This document shows positions 16,838 to 24,389 of a stretch of 64,000 nt of DNA, one piece after another (the stretch's first letter is position 1; each line of letters opens with the position of its first letter). The stretch covers positions 310,001 to 374,000 of the forward strand of contig NZ_JAAXGE010000007.1 in the NCBI RefSeq assembly GCF_014750685.1. Direction: 5' to 3'. Origin of the DNA: Bacteroides sp. GM023. Its GTDB lineage: Bacteria; Bacteroidota; Bacteroidia; Bacteroidales; Bacteroidaceae. Below the pieces are notes generated by a model. The model had not been told where the DNA came from. It worked only from the letters and a program-made list of their open reading frames with translations, and did not search any database. The position numbers were made by a program, and so were the translations under genes.

Positions 16838-17181
16838 ATCTTTAATCTGGCAATGGAAACAAATGTAATATTCGAGTATCTGAGAAATGTCTACTCTACC
16901 ATCTTGTTGAAAGATGTAGTTGCGAAGGAAGCTATTCGGAATGTATCTTTTCTGGAAAATCTGGTAGCTTATTTGATAGACAATACCGATTGCACAATGC
17001 CATACGTCATTTTGATTTTCGAAAAGATATCAATAAATTGATAGAGAATGCCATCTGCATTGATTTGCTAAGCTCCGGCTATGAGGTATATGTCGGAAAG
17101 TACGGAAATAAAGAAATAGGTTTTATTGCCTCAAAAAGCGATCATCGGATTTATATTCAAGTAACATATATGCATTCCTAA
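16838..17181 (+). pseudogene. Remnant of a DUF4143-family ATPase gene
   Basis: Two pieces in different frames read as parts of one family. Frame 2 (16838 to about 16985) encodes FEYLRNVYSTILLKDVVAK and LENLVAYLIDN. Frame 1 (about 16981 to 17181) encodes KLIENAICIDLLSSGYEVYVG, then GNKEIGFIASK and IYIQVTYM. In intact AAA/DUF4143 proteins these stretches lie about 60-70 residues further apart, and an ATPase domain of ~200 residues precedes them. So the N-terminal ATPase is gone, the middle is deleted and the frame is shifted. The gene cannot work. It is a decay product at the accessory/core boundary. Confidence 0.72.
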
Positions 17182-17201
17182 AAAATCCGTTTCGGATTTT
17201 T
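17181..17201 (+). terminator. Hairpin after the DUF4143 remnant
   Basis: AAAAATCCG (17181-17189) and CGGATTTTT (17193-17201) form a perfect nine-base stem with a three-base loop ending in a T-run. It would stop transcription entering the rhamnose promoter region, and works in both directions. Confidence 0.7.
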
Positions 17202-17204
17202 GTG

Positions 17205-17268
17205 TCAAAATGTATACCCTTTCAATCAAAATGCGTAAGGCATACGAGGAAGGAATCGTCTATCTTTG
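17205..17268 (+). promoter_or_regulatory. Rhamnose operon promoter with candidate RhaR direct repeats
   Basis: TATCTTTG at 17261-17268 matches the Bacteroides -7 box. Upstream, TCAAAATGTAT (17205) and TCAAAATGCGTA (17226) form a direct repeat whose starts are 21 bases apart, two turns of DNA, the spacing typical of AraC-family activator sites. The second half-site ends about 23 bases before the -7 box, where it would replace a -33 element. RhaR, encoded at 23387, is the likely ligand; that is an inference. Confidence 0.6.
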
Positions 17269-17311
17269 CAATGTAGGTAAATGGATACCTTAAATATATA
17301 GACAGAATACC

Positions 17312-18769
17312 ATGAAACAAAACTTTTTTGCAGTCGACCTGGGCGCAACGAGCGGCCGTACAATCTTAGGAACTTTCATTGAAGGCGGATTGAACCTCGA
17401 AGAGATTAACCGCTTCCCCAACCATCTGATAGAAGTCGGTGGTCATTTCTATTGGGATATTTATGCATTATATCGTCATATTATTGATGGCTTGAAGTTG
17501 GTAGCTCACCGTGGTGAATCTATCGCTTCTATCGGTATTGATACTTGGGGAGTGGATTTTGTATGTGTCGGAAAGGACGGAAACCTGCTTCGTCAGCCTT
17601 ATGCATATCGCGACCCTCATACGGTAGGAGCGCCGGAAGCTCTCTTTTCCCGTATTTCCCGTAGCGAAGTATATGGTAAGACGGGTATTCAGATAATGAA
17701 TTTTAATTCACTTTTCCAGTTGGATACTTTGCGTCGTAATCACGACAGTGCACTGGCGGCAGCCGATAAAATTCTGTTTATGCCGGATGCATTGAGCTAT
17801 ATGCTGACCGGGGAAATGGTGACGGAATATACAATTGCTTCAACAGCCCAACTGGTGAATGCGCAAACACGCAATCTTGAGCCGGAGTTGCTGAAAGCAG
17901 TCGGATTGAGCGAAAAGAACTTCGGCCGTTTTGTGTTCCCGGGTGAAAAAGTGGGAGTATTGACAGAAGAAGTACAGAAAATTACCGGATTGGGCGCTAT
18001 TCCTGTGATTGCGGTAGCCGGACACGATACCGGTTCCGCCGTTGCCGCAGTCCCGGCACTCGACCGTAACTTTGCTTATCTAAGCAGCGGAACCTGGTCG
18101 CTGATGGGTGTTGAAACAGATGCTCCGGTGATTAATGCTGAAACGGAAGCGTTGAACTTTACGAATGAAGGTGGTGTGGAAGGAACTATCCGTCTGCTGA
18201 AAAATATTTGTGGAATGTGGCTGTTGGAACGTTGCCGCTTGAATTGGGGGGATACGAGTTATCCTGAACTAATCAGTGAAGCGGATTCCTGCGAACCGTT
18301 CCGTAGCCTGATTAATCCCGATGATGATTGTTTCGCAAATCCTGCCGATATGGAGAAAGCCATAGCAGAATACTGCCGGGCTACCGGACAATCAGTTCCT
18401 GAGAGTCGTGGACAGGTGGTACGCTGCATCTTTGAAAGTTTGGCTTTGCGTTATCGCCAAGTATTGGAGAACTTACGTTCGCTTTCTCCCCGTCCGATTG
18501 AAACATTACACGTGATTGGTGGCGGTAGCCGGAATGATTTACTGAATCAGTTTACTGCCAATGCGATAGGGATTCCTGTGGTAGCCGGCCCGTCCGAAGC
18601 GACTGCTATCGGTAATGTGATGATTCAGGCAATGGCGGCAGGTGAAGCAACGGACGTTGCCGGTATGCGCCGCTTAATCAATCGCTCCATCCCGCTGAAA
18701 ACCTATCAGCCGCAAGACACGGAAGCTTGGGATGCGGCTTATATCCACTTTAAGAACTGTGTTCGATAA
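17312..18769 (+). CDS. rhaB: Rhamnulokinase (first gene of rhamnose operon)
   Basis: FGGY-family sugar kinase that phosphorylates L-rhamnulose to L-rhamnulose 1-phosphate. The 485 residues show the N-terminal phosphate motif DLGATSGR (8-15), SIGIDTWGVDFV (near 80), the central SSGTWSLMGVE, and the C-terminal ATP-binding VIGGGSRNDLLNQ with EATAIGN. It opens a five-gene operon that continues with isomerase, permease, aldolase and lactaldehyde reductase. In B. thetaiotaomicron this gene is called rhaK, and RhaR with rhamnose activates the operon. Cytosolic. The assignment rests on strong motifs and operon context. Confidence 0.95.
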   Translation: MKQNFFAVDLGATSGRTILGTFIEGGLNLEEINRFPNHLIEVGGHFYWDIYALYRHIIDGLKLVAHRGESIASIGIDTWGVDFVCVGKDGNLLRQPYAYRDPHTVGAPEALFSRISRSEVYGKTGIQIMNFNSLFQLDTLRRNHDSALAAADKILFMPDALSYMLTGEMVTEYTIASTAQLVNAQTRNLEPELLKAVGLSEKNFGRFVFPGEKVGVLTEEVQKITGLGAIPVIAVAGHDTGSAVAAVPALDRNFAYLSSGTWSLMGVETDAPVINAETEALNFTNEGGVEGTIRLLKNICGMWLLERCRLNWGDTSYPELISEADSCEPFRSLINPDDDCFANPADMEKAIAEYCRATGQSVPESRGQVVRCIFESLALRYRQVLENLRSLSPRPIETLHVIGGGSRNDLLNQFTANAIGIPVVAGPSEATAIGNVMIQAMAAGEATDVAGMRRLINRSIPLKTYQPQDTEAWDAAYIHFKNCVR

Positions 18770-18811
18770 ATAAACAACCGACAGAATAATCATTTTAAAT
18801 TATAGAATATC

Positions 18812-20068
18812 ATGAAAAAAGAAGAACTGATTCAGAAAGCGTATGAGATTGCTGTGGAACGTTATGCAGCAGTAGGTGTAGACACCGAACAAGTATTGAA
18901 AACTATGCAGGATTTCCATCTGTCACTTCATTGCTGGCAGGCTGACGACGTAGCAGGATTCGAAGTACAGGCAGGTTCACTGACCGGAGGTATTCAGGCT
19001 ACCGGTAATTATCCGGGCAAAGCTCGTAATATCGAGGAATTGCGTGGCGATATCCTGAAAGCTGCTTCTTATATTCCGGGTACACACCGTCTGAACCTGC
19101 ATGAAATCTATGGAGATTTCCAAGGTAAGGTCGTAGACCGTGACCAGGTAGAACCGGAACATTTCAAGAGTTGGATAGAATGGGGTAAGGAGCATAACAT
19201 GAAACTTGACTTCAACTCTACTTCTTTCTCTCATCCGAAATCAGGTGATTTGTCACTTTCTAATCCTGACGAAGGCATCCGCCAGTTCTGGATTGAACAT
19301 ACAAAACGCTGCCGTGCAGTTGCCGAAGAAATGGGTAAGGCACAGGGCGATCCGTGTATCATGAATCTTTGGGTACATGACGGAAGCAAGGATATGACAG
19401 TAAACCGTATGAAGTATCGTGCGTTGCTGAAAGACTCTTTGGACCAGATTTACGCCACTGAATATAAGAATATGAAAGACTGTATCGAATCTAAAGTGTT
19501 CGGTATCGGTTTGGAAAGCTATACAGTAGGTTCCAATGACTTCTATATCGGATATGGTGCTTCCCGCAACAAGATGATTACATTGGATACCGGTCACTTC
19601 CACCCGACAGAAAGTGTGGCTGATAAAGTATCTTCACTGCTGCTTTATGTTCCTGAACTGATGTTGCACGTAAGCCGTCCGGTTCGTTGGGATTCAGACC
19701 ACGTTACTATCATGGACGACCCGACTATGGAACTGTTCAGCGAAATCGTTCGTTGTGGCGCATTAGACCGCGTACACTATGGACTTGACTATTTCGATGC
19801 TTCTATCAACCGTATCGGTGCTTATGTAATTGGTAGCCGTGCTGCACAGAAATGTATGACTCGTGCGCTGCTTGAACCGATTGCCAAATTGCGCGAATAC
19901 GAAGCTAACGGACAAGGATTCCAACGCCTGGCTCTGCTTGAAGAAGAAAAAGCTCTTCCCTGGAATGCAGTATGGGATATGTTCTGCTTGAAGAACAATG
20001 TTCCGGTAGGCGAAGATTTCATTGCGGAAATCGAAAAGTACGAAGCCGAAGTAACTTCTAAACGATAA
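18812..20068 (+). CDS. rhaA: L-rhamnose isomerase
   Basis: Converts L-rhamnose to L-rhamnulose, a metal-dependent TIM-barrel isomerase. The 418-residue protein contains DFHLSLHCWQADDV near the N-terminus, the substrate/metal segments NLWVHDGSKD, LDTGHFHPTE and VRWDSDHV, and the C-terminal NNVPVGEDFI typical of the family. It follows the kinase by 42 bases and precedes the permease by 3. In B. thetaiotaomicron it is named rhaI. Cytosolic. No unusual features. Confidence 0.96.
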   Translation: MKKEELIQKAYEIAVERYAAVGVDTEQVLKTMQDFHLSLHCWQADDVAGFEVQAGSLTGGIQATGNYPGKARNIEELRGDILKAASYIPGTHRLNLHEIYGDFQGKVVDRDQVEPEHFKSWIEWGKEHNMKLDFNSTSFSHPKSGDLSLSNPDEGIRQFWIEHTKRCRAVAEEMGKAQGDPCIMNLWVHDGSKDMTVNRMKYRALLKDSLDQIYATEYKNMKDCIESKVFGIGLESYTVGSNDFYIGYGASRNKMITLDTGHFHPTESVADKVSSLLLYVPELMLHVSRPVRWDSDHVTIMDDPTMELFSEIVRCGALDRVHYGLDYFDASINRIGAYVIGSRAAQKCMTRALLEPIAKLREYEANGQGFQRLALLEEEKALPWNAVWDMFCLKNNVPVGEDFIAEIEKYEAEVTSKR

Positions 20069-20071
20069 GTT

Positions 20072-21091
20072 ATGGATATTTTAATCGGCTTGTTGATTAT
20101 AGCCATCGGTAGCTTTTGCCAGTCCAGTTCCTACGTACCTATCAAAAAGGTAAAGGAATGGAGCTGGGAAAGCTTCTGGTTAATACAAGGTGTATTTGCC
20201 TGGTTAGTGTTCCCGTTCCTGGGTTCACTGCTGGGCGTACCCCAAGGGGGCAGTTTGCTCGACTTGTGGGGAGCGGGAGGTGCTGGAATGAGCATCTTTT
20301 ATGGTATATTGTGGGGAGTGGGCGGTCTGACTTTCGGACTTTCCATGCGCTACCTGGGTGTTGCGTTGGGACAAAGTATCTCATTGGGTACTTGTGCCGG
20401 CTTCGGAACACTTCTTCCGGCTCTTTTCGCAGGGACAAATTTGTTCGAAGGTAACGGACTTATTCTTCTTTTAGGTGTTTGTATTACGTTGGCAGGTATC
20501 GCCGTTATCGGATATGCCGGCAGCTTGCGTGCGCAGAACATGAGTGAAGAAGAAAAGCGCGCTGCCGTAAAAGACTTCGCATTGACAAAAGGTTTGCTGG
20601 TTGCTCTCCTGGCGGGTGTGATGAGTGCTTGTTTCGCTTTGGGACTGGATGCCGGAACGCCTATCAAGGAAGCGGCATTGGCTGGCGGAGTGGAAGGACT
20701 TTATGCCGGACTTCCTGTAATCTTCCTGGTTACATTCGGCGGATTCCTGACGAATGCAGTTTATTGCCTGCAACAGAATGTGGCGAATAAATCTATGAGT
20801 GACTATACGAAAGGAAAGGTATGGGGCAACAACCTGGTGTTCTGTGCGTTGGCTGGTGTACTATGGTATATGCAGTTCTTCGGACTGGAAATGGGTAAGA
20901 GTTTCCTTACGGAAAGTCCTGTATTGCTGGCTTTCTCGTGGTGTATCCTGATGGCGCTGAATGTCACATTTAGTAATGTTTGGGGAATTATTCTGAAAGA
21001 ATGGAAAGGCGTGTCAAACAAGACCATAACTGTGCTGATAGCTGGTCTGACCGCACTTATCTTCTCATTAGTGTTCCCAAATTTGTTTTAA
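20072..21091 (+). CDS. rhaT: L-rhamnose/H+ symporter
   Basis: An inner-membrane permease of 339 residues with about ten hydrophobic helices, as in RhaT. The N-terminal GSFCQSSSYVPIKKVKEWSWE is the family signature around the first loop, and GLSMRYLGVALGQSISLG occurs near residues 90-110. It starts three bases after the isomerase stop, so it is tightly coupled. It brings in L-rhamnose released by cell-surface or periplasmic rhamnosidases; no rhamnosidase is in this window. In B. thetaiotaomicron it is named rhaP. Confidence 0.94.
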   Translation: MDILIGLLIIAIGSFCQSSSYVPIKKVKEWSWESFWLIQGVFAWLVFPFLGSLLGVPQGGSLLDLWGAGGAGMSIFYGILWGVGGLTFGLSMRYLGVALGQSISLGTCAGFGTLLPALFAGTNLFEGNGLILLLGVCITLAGIAVIGYAGSLRAQNMSEEEKRAAVKDFALTKGLLVALLAGVMSACFALGLDAGTPIKEAALAGGVEGLYAGLPVIFLVTFGGFLTNAVYCLQQNVANKSMSDYTKGKVWGNNLVFCALAGVLWYMQFFGLEMGKSFLTESPVLLAFSWCILMALNVTFSNVWGIILKEWKGVSNKTITVLIAGLTALIFSLVFPNLF

Positions 21092-21096
21092 AAAAT

Positions 21097-21167
21097 TTAG
21101 GTGTGGATTACATGGATTACGCAGTTTTTTTATAACTTGCGACGAAATCAGTGTAATCCATGCCTAA
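21097..21167 (+). repeat. Inverted repeat between permease and aldolase genes
   Basis: Arms TTAGGTGTGGATTACA (21097-21112) and TGTAATCCATGCCTAA (21152-21167) match in 14 of 16 positions as an inverted repeat, with a second GGATTAC copy inside the loop. It follows the permease stop at once. It looks like a dispersed intergenic repeat; in RNA it makes a long hairpin inside the operon. Confidence 0.55.
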
Positions 21168-21184
21168 TTAAAATTATATATAGA

Positions 21185-21994
21185 ATGAAATCAATCTTAG
21201 AGAATCGTCCGGCACTTGCCAAGGAAGTAAATAAGGTAGCAGAAGTTGCCGGATACTTGTGGCAGAAAGGATGGGCTGAACGTAACGGTGGTAATATCAC
21301 TATTAATATCACAGAGTTTGTAGACGATGAAATACGTCAGATGAAACCGATCAGTGAAGTAAAGTCTATCGGTGTGACTCTTCCTTATCTGAAAGGATGT
21401 TATTTCTACTGCAAGGGAACTAATAGACGCATGCGCGATTTGGCTCGTTGGCCGATGGAAAATGGTTCGGTGATCCGTATTCTGGATGACTGTGCCAGCT
21501 ATGTAATTATTGCGGACGAGGCTGTGGCTCCGACATCGGAATTGCCTTCTCACCTCAGCGTGCATAACGACCTGTTGAGCAAAAACTCTCCTTATAAAGC
21601 GTCTGTACATACACATCCGATTGAACTGATTGCCATGACGCATTGCCCGAAGTTCCTGGAAAAAGATGTGGCTACCAATCTGTTATGGAGTATGATTCCC
21701 GAAACAAAGGCATTCTGCCCGCGTGGTTTGGGTATCATTCCTTATAAATTGCCTAGTTCTGTAGAATTGGCGGAAGCTACCATCAAGGAATTGCAGGATT
21801 ATGATGTTGTGATGTGGGAGAAACATGGTGTCTTTGCAGTTGATTGCGATGCGATGCAGGCGTTCGACCAGATCGATGTACTTAATAAATCAGCTCTAAT
21901 CTATATCGCAGCGAAAAATATGGGTTTTGAGCCGGATGGCATGAGTCAGGAACAGATGAAAGAAATGACAGTTGCTTTCAATCTGCCTAAATAA
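21185..21994 (+). CDS. rhaD: Rhamnulose-1-phosphate aldolase
   Basis: Class II zinc aldolase splitting L-rhamnulose 1-phosphate to dihydroxyacetone phosphate and L-lactaldehyde. I chose the ATG at 21185 (MKSILENRPALAKEV), giving 269 residues; the longer reading from 21101 would run through the intergenic inverted repeat and has no family similarity. Motifs are ERNGGNIT near the N-terminus, the zinc ligands in VHTHPIE, the preceding SHLSVHNDLL, and the later WEKHGVFAV. It lies between permease and lactaldehyde reductase. In B. thetaiotaomicron the gene is called rhaA. Confidence 0.94.
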   Translation: MKSILENRPALAKEVNKVAEVAGYLWQKGWAERNGGNITINITEFVDDEIRQMKPISEVKSIGVTLPYLKGCYFYCKGTNRRMRDLARWPMENGSVIRILDDCASYVIIADEAVAPTSELPSHLSVHNDLLSKNSPYKASVHTHPIELIAMTHCPKFLEKDVATNLLWSMIPETKAFCPRGLGIIPYKLPSSVELAEATIKELQDYDVVMWEKHGVFAVDCDAMQAFDQIDVLNKSALIYIAAKNMGFEPDGMSQEQMKEMTVAFNLPK

Positions 21995-22029
21995 TATTGT
22001 TACTAGTCATTGAATTTATAAACTTTAGC

Positions 22030-22066
22030 AACCGCAGCATTTTCTACCCTGGAAGGTGTTGCGGTT
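22030..22066 (+). other. Intra-operon hairpin before lactaldehyde reductase gene
   Basis: AACCGCAGCA (22030-22039) pairs with TGTTGCGGTT (22057-22066) in nine of ten positions, loop 17 bases, in the 97-base gap between the aldolase and reductase genes. There is no T-run, so mRNA processing or stability is more likely than termination. Confidence 0.45.
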
Positions 22067-22091
22067 AACCCTTTAAACAAATAGCACAACC

Positions 22092-23246
22092 ATGAATCGC
22101 ATTATTTTAAACGAAACTTCTTACTTCGGTGCCGGATGCCGGAGTGTGATTGCTGTGGAAGCAGCAAGACGTGGCTTTAAGAAAGCCTTTTTTGTAACGG
22201 ATAAAGACCTGATTAAGTTTGGGGTAGCTGCCGAAATCATCAAAGTATTTGATGAGAATCAGATACCTTACGAACTTTATAGTGATGTAAAAGCCAATCC
22301 TACTATTGCCAATGTGCAAAATGGTGTGGCTGCTTACAATGCTTCCGGAGCCGATTTTATCGTAGCTTTGGGTGGTGGTTCTTCTATTGATACCGCCAAA
22401 GGAATCGGTATTGTTGTGAACAACCCGGATTTTGCAGATGTGAAATCTCTGGAAGGTGTGGCTGATACGAAACACAAGGCAGTGCCTACTTTCGCATTAC
22501 CTACTACTGCCGGAACGGCTGCTGAAGTAACCATCAATTATGTGATTATCGATGAAGATGCACGTAAAAAGATGGTTTGTGTAGACCCGAACGATATTCC
22601 TGCGGTGGCTATCGTAGACCCTGAACTGATGTATTCCATGCCGAAAGGTCTGACTGCTGCTACGGGTATGGATGCTTTGACGCATGCCATCGAAAGTTAT
22701 ATTACTCCGGGTGCCTGGGCTATGAGCGATATGTTCGAGTTGAAGGCTATCGAAATGATTGCACAGAACCTGAAGGCGGCTGTGGATAATGGCAAAGATG
22801 TAGTTGCCCGTGAAGCAATGTCGCAAGCGCAATATATTGCCGGCATGGGATTCTCGAATGTAGGTTTGGGAATCGTTCACTCGATGGCTCACCCGTTGGG
22901 GGCTTTCTATGATACTCCGCATGGTGTGGCAAATGCTTTATTGCTACCTTACGTGATGGAATATAACGCCGAATCTCCTGCTGCTCCGAAATATATTTAT
23001 ATTGCGAAAGCGATGGGCGTAGATACTACCGGAATGAGCGAAACGGAAGGCGTAAAGGCGGCTATCGAAGCTGTAAAAGCTCTATCTCTCAGCATCGGTA
23101 TTCCTCAGAAACTGCATGAAATCAATGTGAAGGAAGAAGATATTCCTGCATTGGCTGTGGCAGCTTTCAATGATGTTTGTACGGGTGGCAATCCCCGTCC
23201 TACTTCGGTAGAAGACATTGAAACTTTATATCATAAGGCTTTCTAA
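22092..23246 (+). CDS. fucO: Lactaldehyde reductase (iron-dependent alcohol dehydrogenase)
   Basis: Group III iron-dependent alcohol dehydrogenase of 384 residues. It reduces L-lactaldehyde from rhamnose breakdown to L-1,2-propanediol, regenerating NAD+ under anaerobic conditions. Motifs are GGGSSIDTAKGIG (near 95-107), GMDALTHAIESY (around 197) and the iron ligands in HSMAHPLGAFYDTPHGVAN (near 263-281). It closes the rhamnose operon and is followed by a strong terminator. In B. thetaiotaomicron the gene is called rhaO. Confidence 0.94.
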   Translation: MNRIILNETSYFGAGCRSVIAVEAARRGFKKAFFVTDKDLIKFGVAAEIIKVFDENQIPYELYSDVKANPTIANVQNGVAAYNASGADFIVALGGGSSIDTAKGIGIVVNNPDFADVKSLEGVADTKHKAVPTFALPTTAGTAAEVTINYVIIDEDARKKMVCVDPNDIPAVAIVDPELMYSMPKGLTAATGMDALTHAIESYITPGAWAMSDMFELKAIEMIAQNLKAAVDNGKDVVAREAMSQAQYIAGMGFSNVGLGIVHSMAHPLGAFYDTPHGVANALLLPYVMEYNAESPAAPKYIYIAKAMGVDTTGMSETEGVKAAIEAVKALSLSIGIPQKLHEINVKEEDIPALAVAAFNDVCTGGNPRPTSVEDIETLYHKAF

Positions 23247-23275
23247 ATCTGATTGTATAGGTTTGTTTTAGATAG

Positions 23276-23316
23276 ACATCCGGAGATGCTTCACGGTATA
23301 CTCCGGATGTTTTTTG
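23276..23316 (+). terminator. Terminator of the rhamnose catabolic operon
   Basis: ACATCCGGAG (23276-23285) and CTCCGGATGT (23301-23310) form a perfect ten-base stem with a 15-base loop, followed at once by a run of T. It separates the operon from the regulator gene. Confidence 0.88.
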
Positions 23317-23348
23317 TTTCTTAGCGTGTGTTTTCTGAAAATAATTCC

Positions 23349-23356
23349 TATTTTTG
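23349..23356 (+). promoter_or_regulatory. -7 box for rhaR
   Basis: TATTTTTG matches TAnnTTTG, 30 bases before the regulator start and just past the operon terminator, so rhaR has its own promoter. Confidence 0.5.
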
Positions 23357-23386
23357 TCCAATTCAATTGCATGAAAACACGCTGAT

Positions 23387-24286
23387 ATGACCGAGGATAA
23401 TAGCTTAGGACTGGAATTTAAGTATCTGATTGTAAATGACATGGACCGTAAGTTTGGTTTATGGGTCAATACAGTTGGCTATCAGTCTATCCCGCCCGAT
23501 TCACCTTACCCGTTGAAAGAACATCCTTCCGGTTACTTTTTTAATGCAGAAAAAGGCAGGGTGCTTCGTGAATACCAGTTGGTCTATATTACGAAAGGGC
23601 GAGGTTTATTTTCATCAGATTCTACTTCCGAAAAACAAGTTTGTAAAGGTCGGCTGATGGTATTGTTTCCCGGACAGTGGCATACGTATCGTCCTTTGCG
23701 GCAGACCGGTTGGACGGAATATTACATCGGATTTGAAGGGCCTGCGATAGATGCTATTGTGGATAATTCTTTTTTGTCACAAGAACAACAGATATTGGAA
23801 GTCGGTATCAATGAAGAACTGGTATCCTTGTTTTCCCGTGCTCTTGCAGTGGCCGAAGCGGATAAGATTTCCGCGCAACAATATCTTTCCGGCATTGTAC
23901 TCCATATGATAGGTATGATTCTCTCCGTTTCCAAGAATAAGATTTTCGAGATGAGTGATGTCGACCAGAAGATAGAGCAGGCAAAGATTATAATGAACGA
24001 AAATGTATCCAGCAATGTAGACCCGGAAGAACTGGCGATGCGGCTCAATATCAGTTATTCATGGTTCCGTCGTGTCTTCAAGGAATATACGGGCTATGCC
24101 CCTGCCAAATATTTCCAGGAGTTGAAACTTCGCAAAGCCAAGCAAATGCTGGTGGGCACTTCCCAATCGGTGAAAGAGATTTCTTTTTTTCTCGGTTTTC
24201 AGTCTACCGAATACTTCTTCTCCTTCTTTAAGAAGCGTACAGGGCTTACTCCGCTGGAATATCGCTCATTCGGACGGGAAGAATAA
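23387..24286 (+). CDS. rhaR: AraC-family regulator of rhamnose use
   Basis: A 299-residue AraC/XylS regulator. The N-terminal half is a cupin-like sugar-binding domain (GRGLFSSDS, GRLMVLFPGQWHTYRP, WTEYYIGFEGP). The C-terminal third has the two helix-turn-helix motifs: DPEELAMRLNISYSWFRRVF and QSVKEISFFLGFQSTEYFF, ending in GLTPLEYR. It follows the rhamnose operon in the same direction behind a terminator and its own promoter. Its B. thetaiotaomicron counterpart is a positive regulator that responds to rhamnose. The direct repeats upstream of 17261 are the expected target. Confidence 0.9.
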   Translation: MTEDNSLGLEFKYLIVNDMDRKFGLWVNTVGYQSIPPDSPYPLKEHPSGYFFNAEKGRVLREYQLVYITKGRGLFSSDSTSEKQVCKGRLMVLFPGQWHTYRPLRQTGWTEYYIGFEGPAIDAIVDNSFLSQEQQILEVGINEELVSLFSRALAVAEADKISAQQYLSGIVLHMIGMILSVSKNKIFEMSDVDQKIEQAKIIMNENVSSNVDPEELAMRLNISYSWFRRVFKEYTGYAPAKYFQELKLRKAKQMLVGTSQSVKEISFFLGFQSTEYFFSFFKKRTGLTPLEYRSFGREE

Positions 24287-24319
24287 AACAGTGGACTGTC
24301 CGATACTTATTGCTTCTAT

Positions 24320-24350
24320 TTTGGGAATATCATAAAAACTGTTACTTTTG
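24320..24350 (+). promoter_or_regulatory. Promoter of the first HTCS gene
   Basis: TTTG (24320-24323) and TACTTTTG (24343-24350) are separated by 19 bases, a full Bacteroides -33/-7 promoter. The expected start of transcription near 24357 favours translation from the ATG at 24390 over the one at 24366. Confidence 0.7.
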
Positions 24351-24389
24351 TAGCAAGATTAATGTATGTTACAAACCTTATGTCTTCAT

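Noticed and set aside
16674..16868. 64-codon ORF before the DUF4143 remnant
   Set aside because: No recognisable content and a different frame from the remnant; most likely chance.
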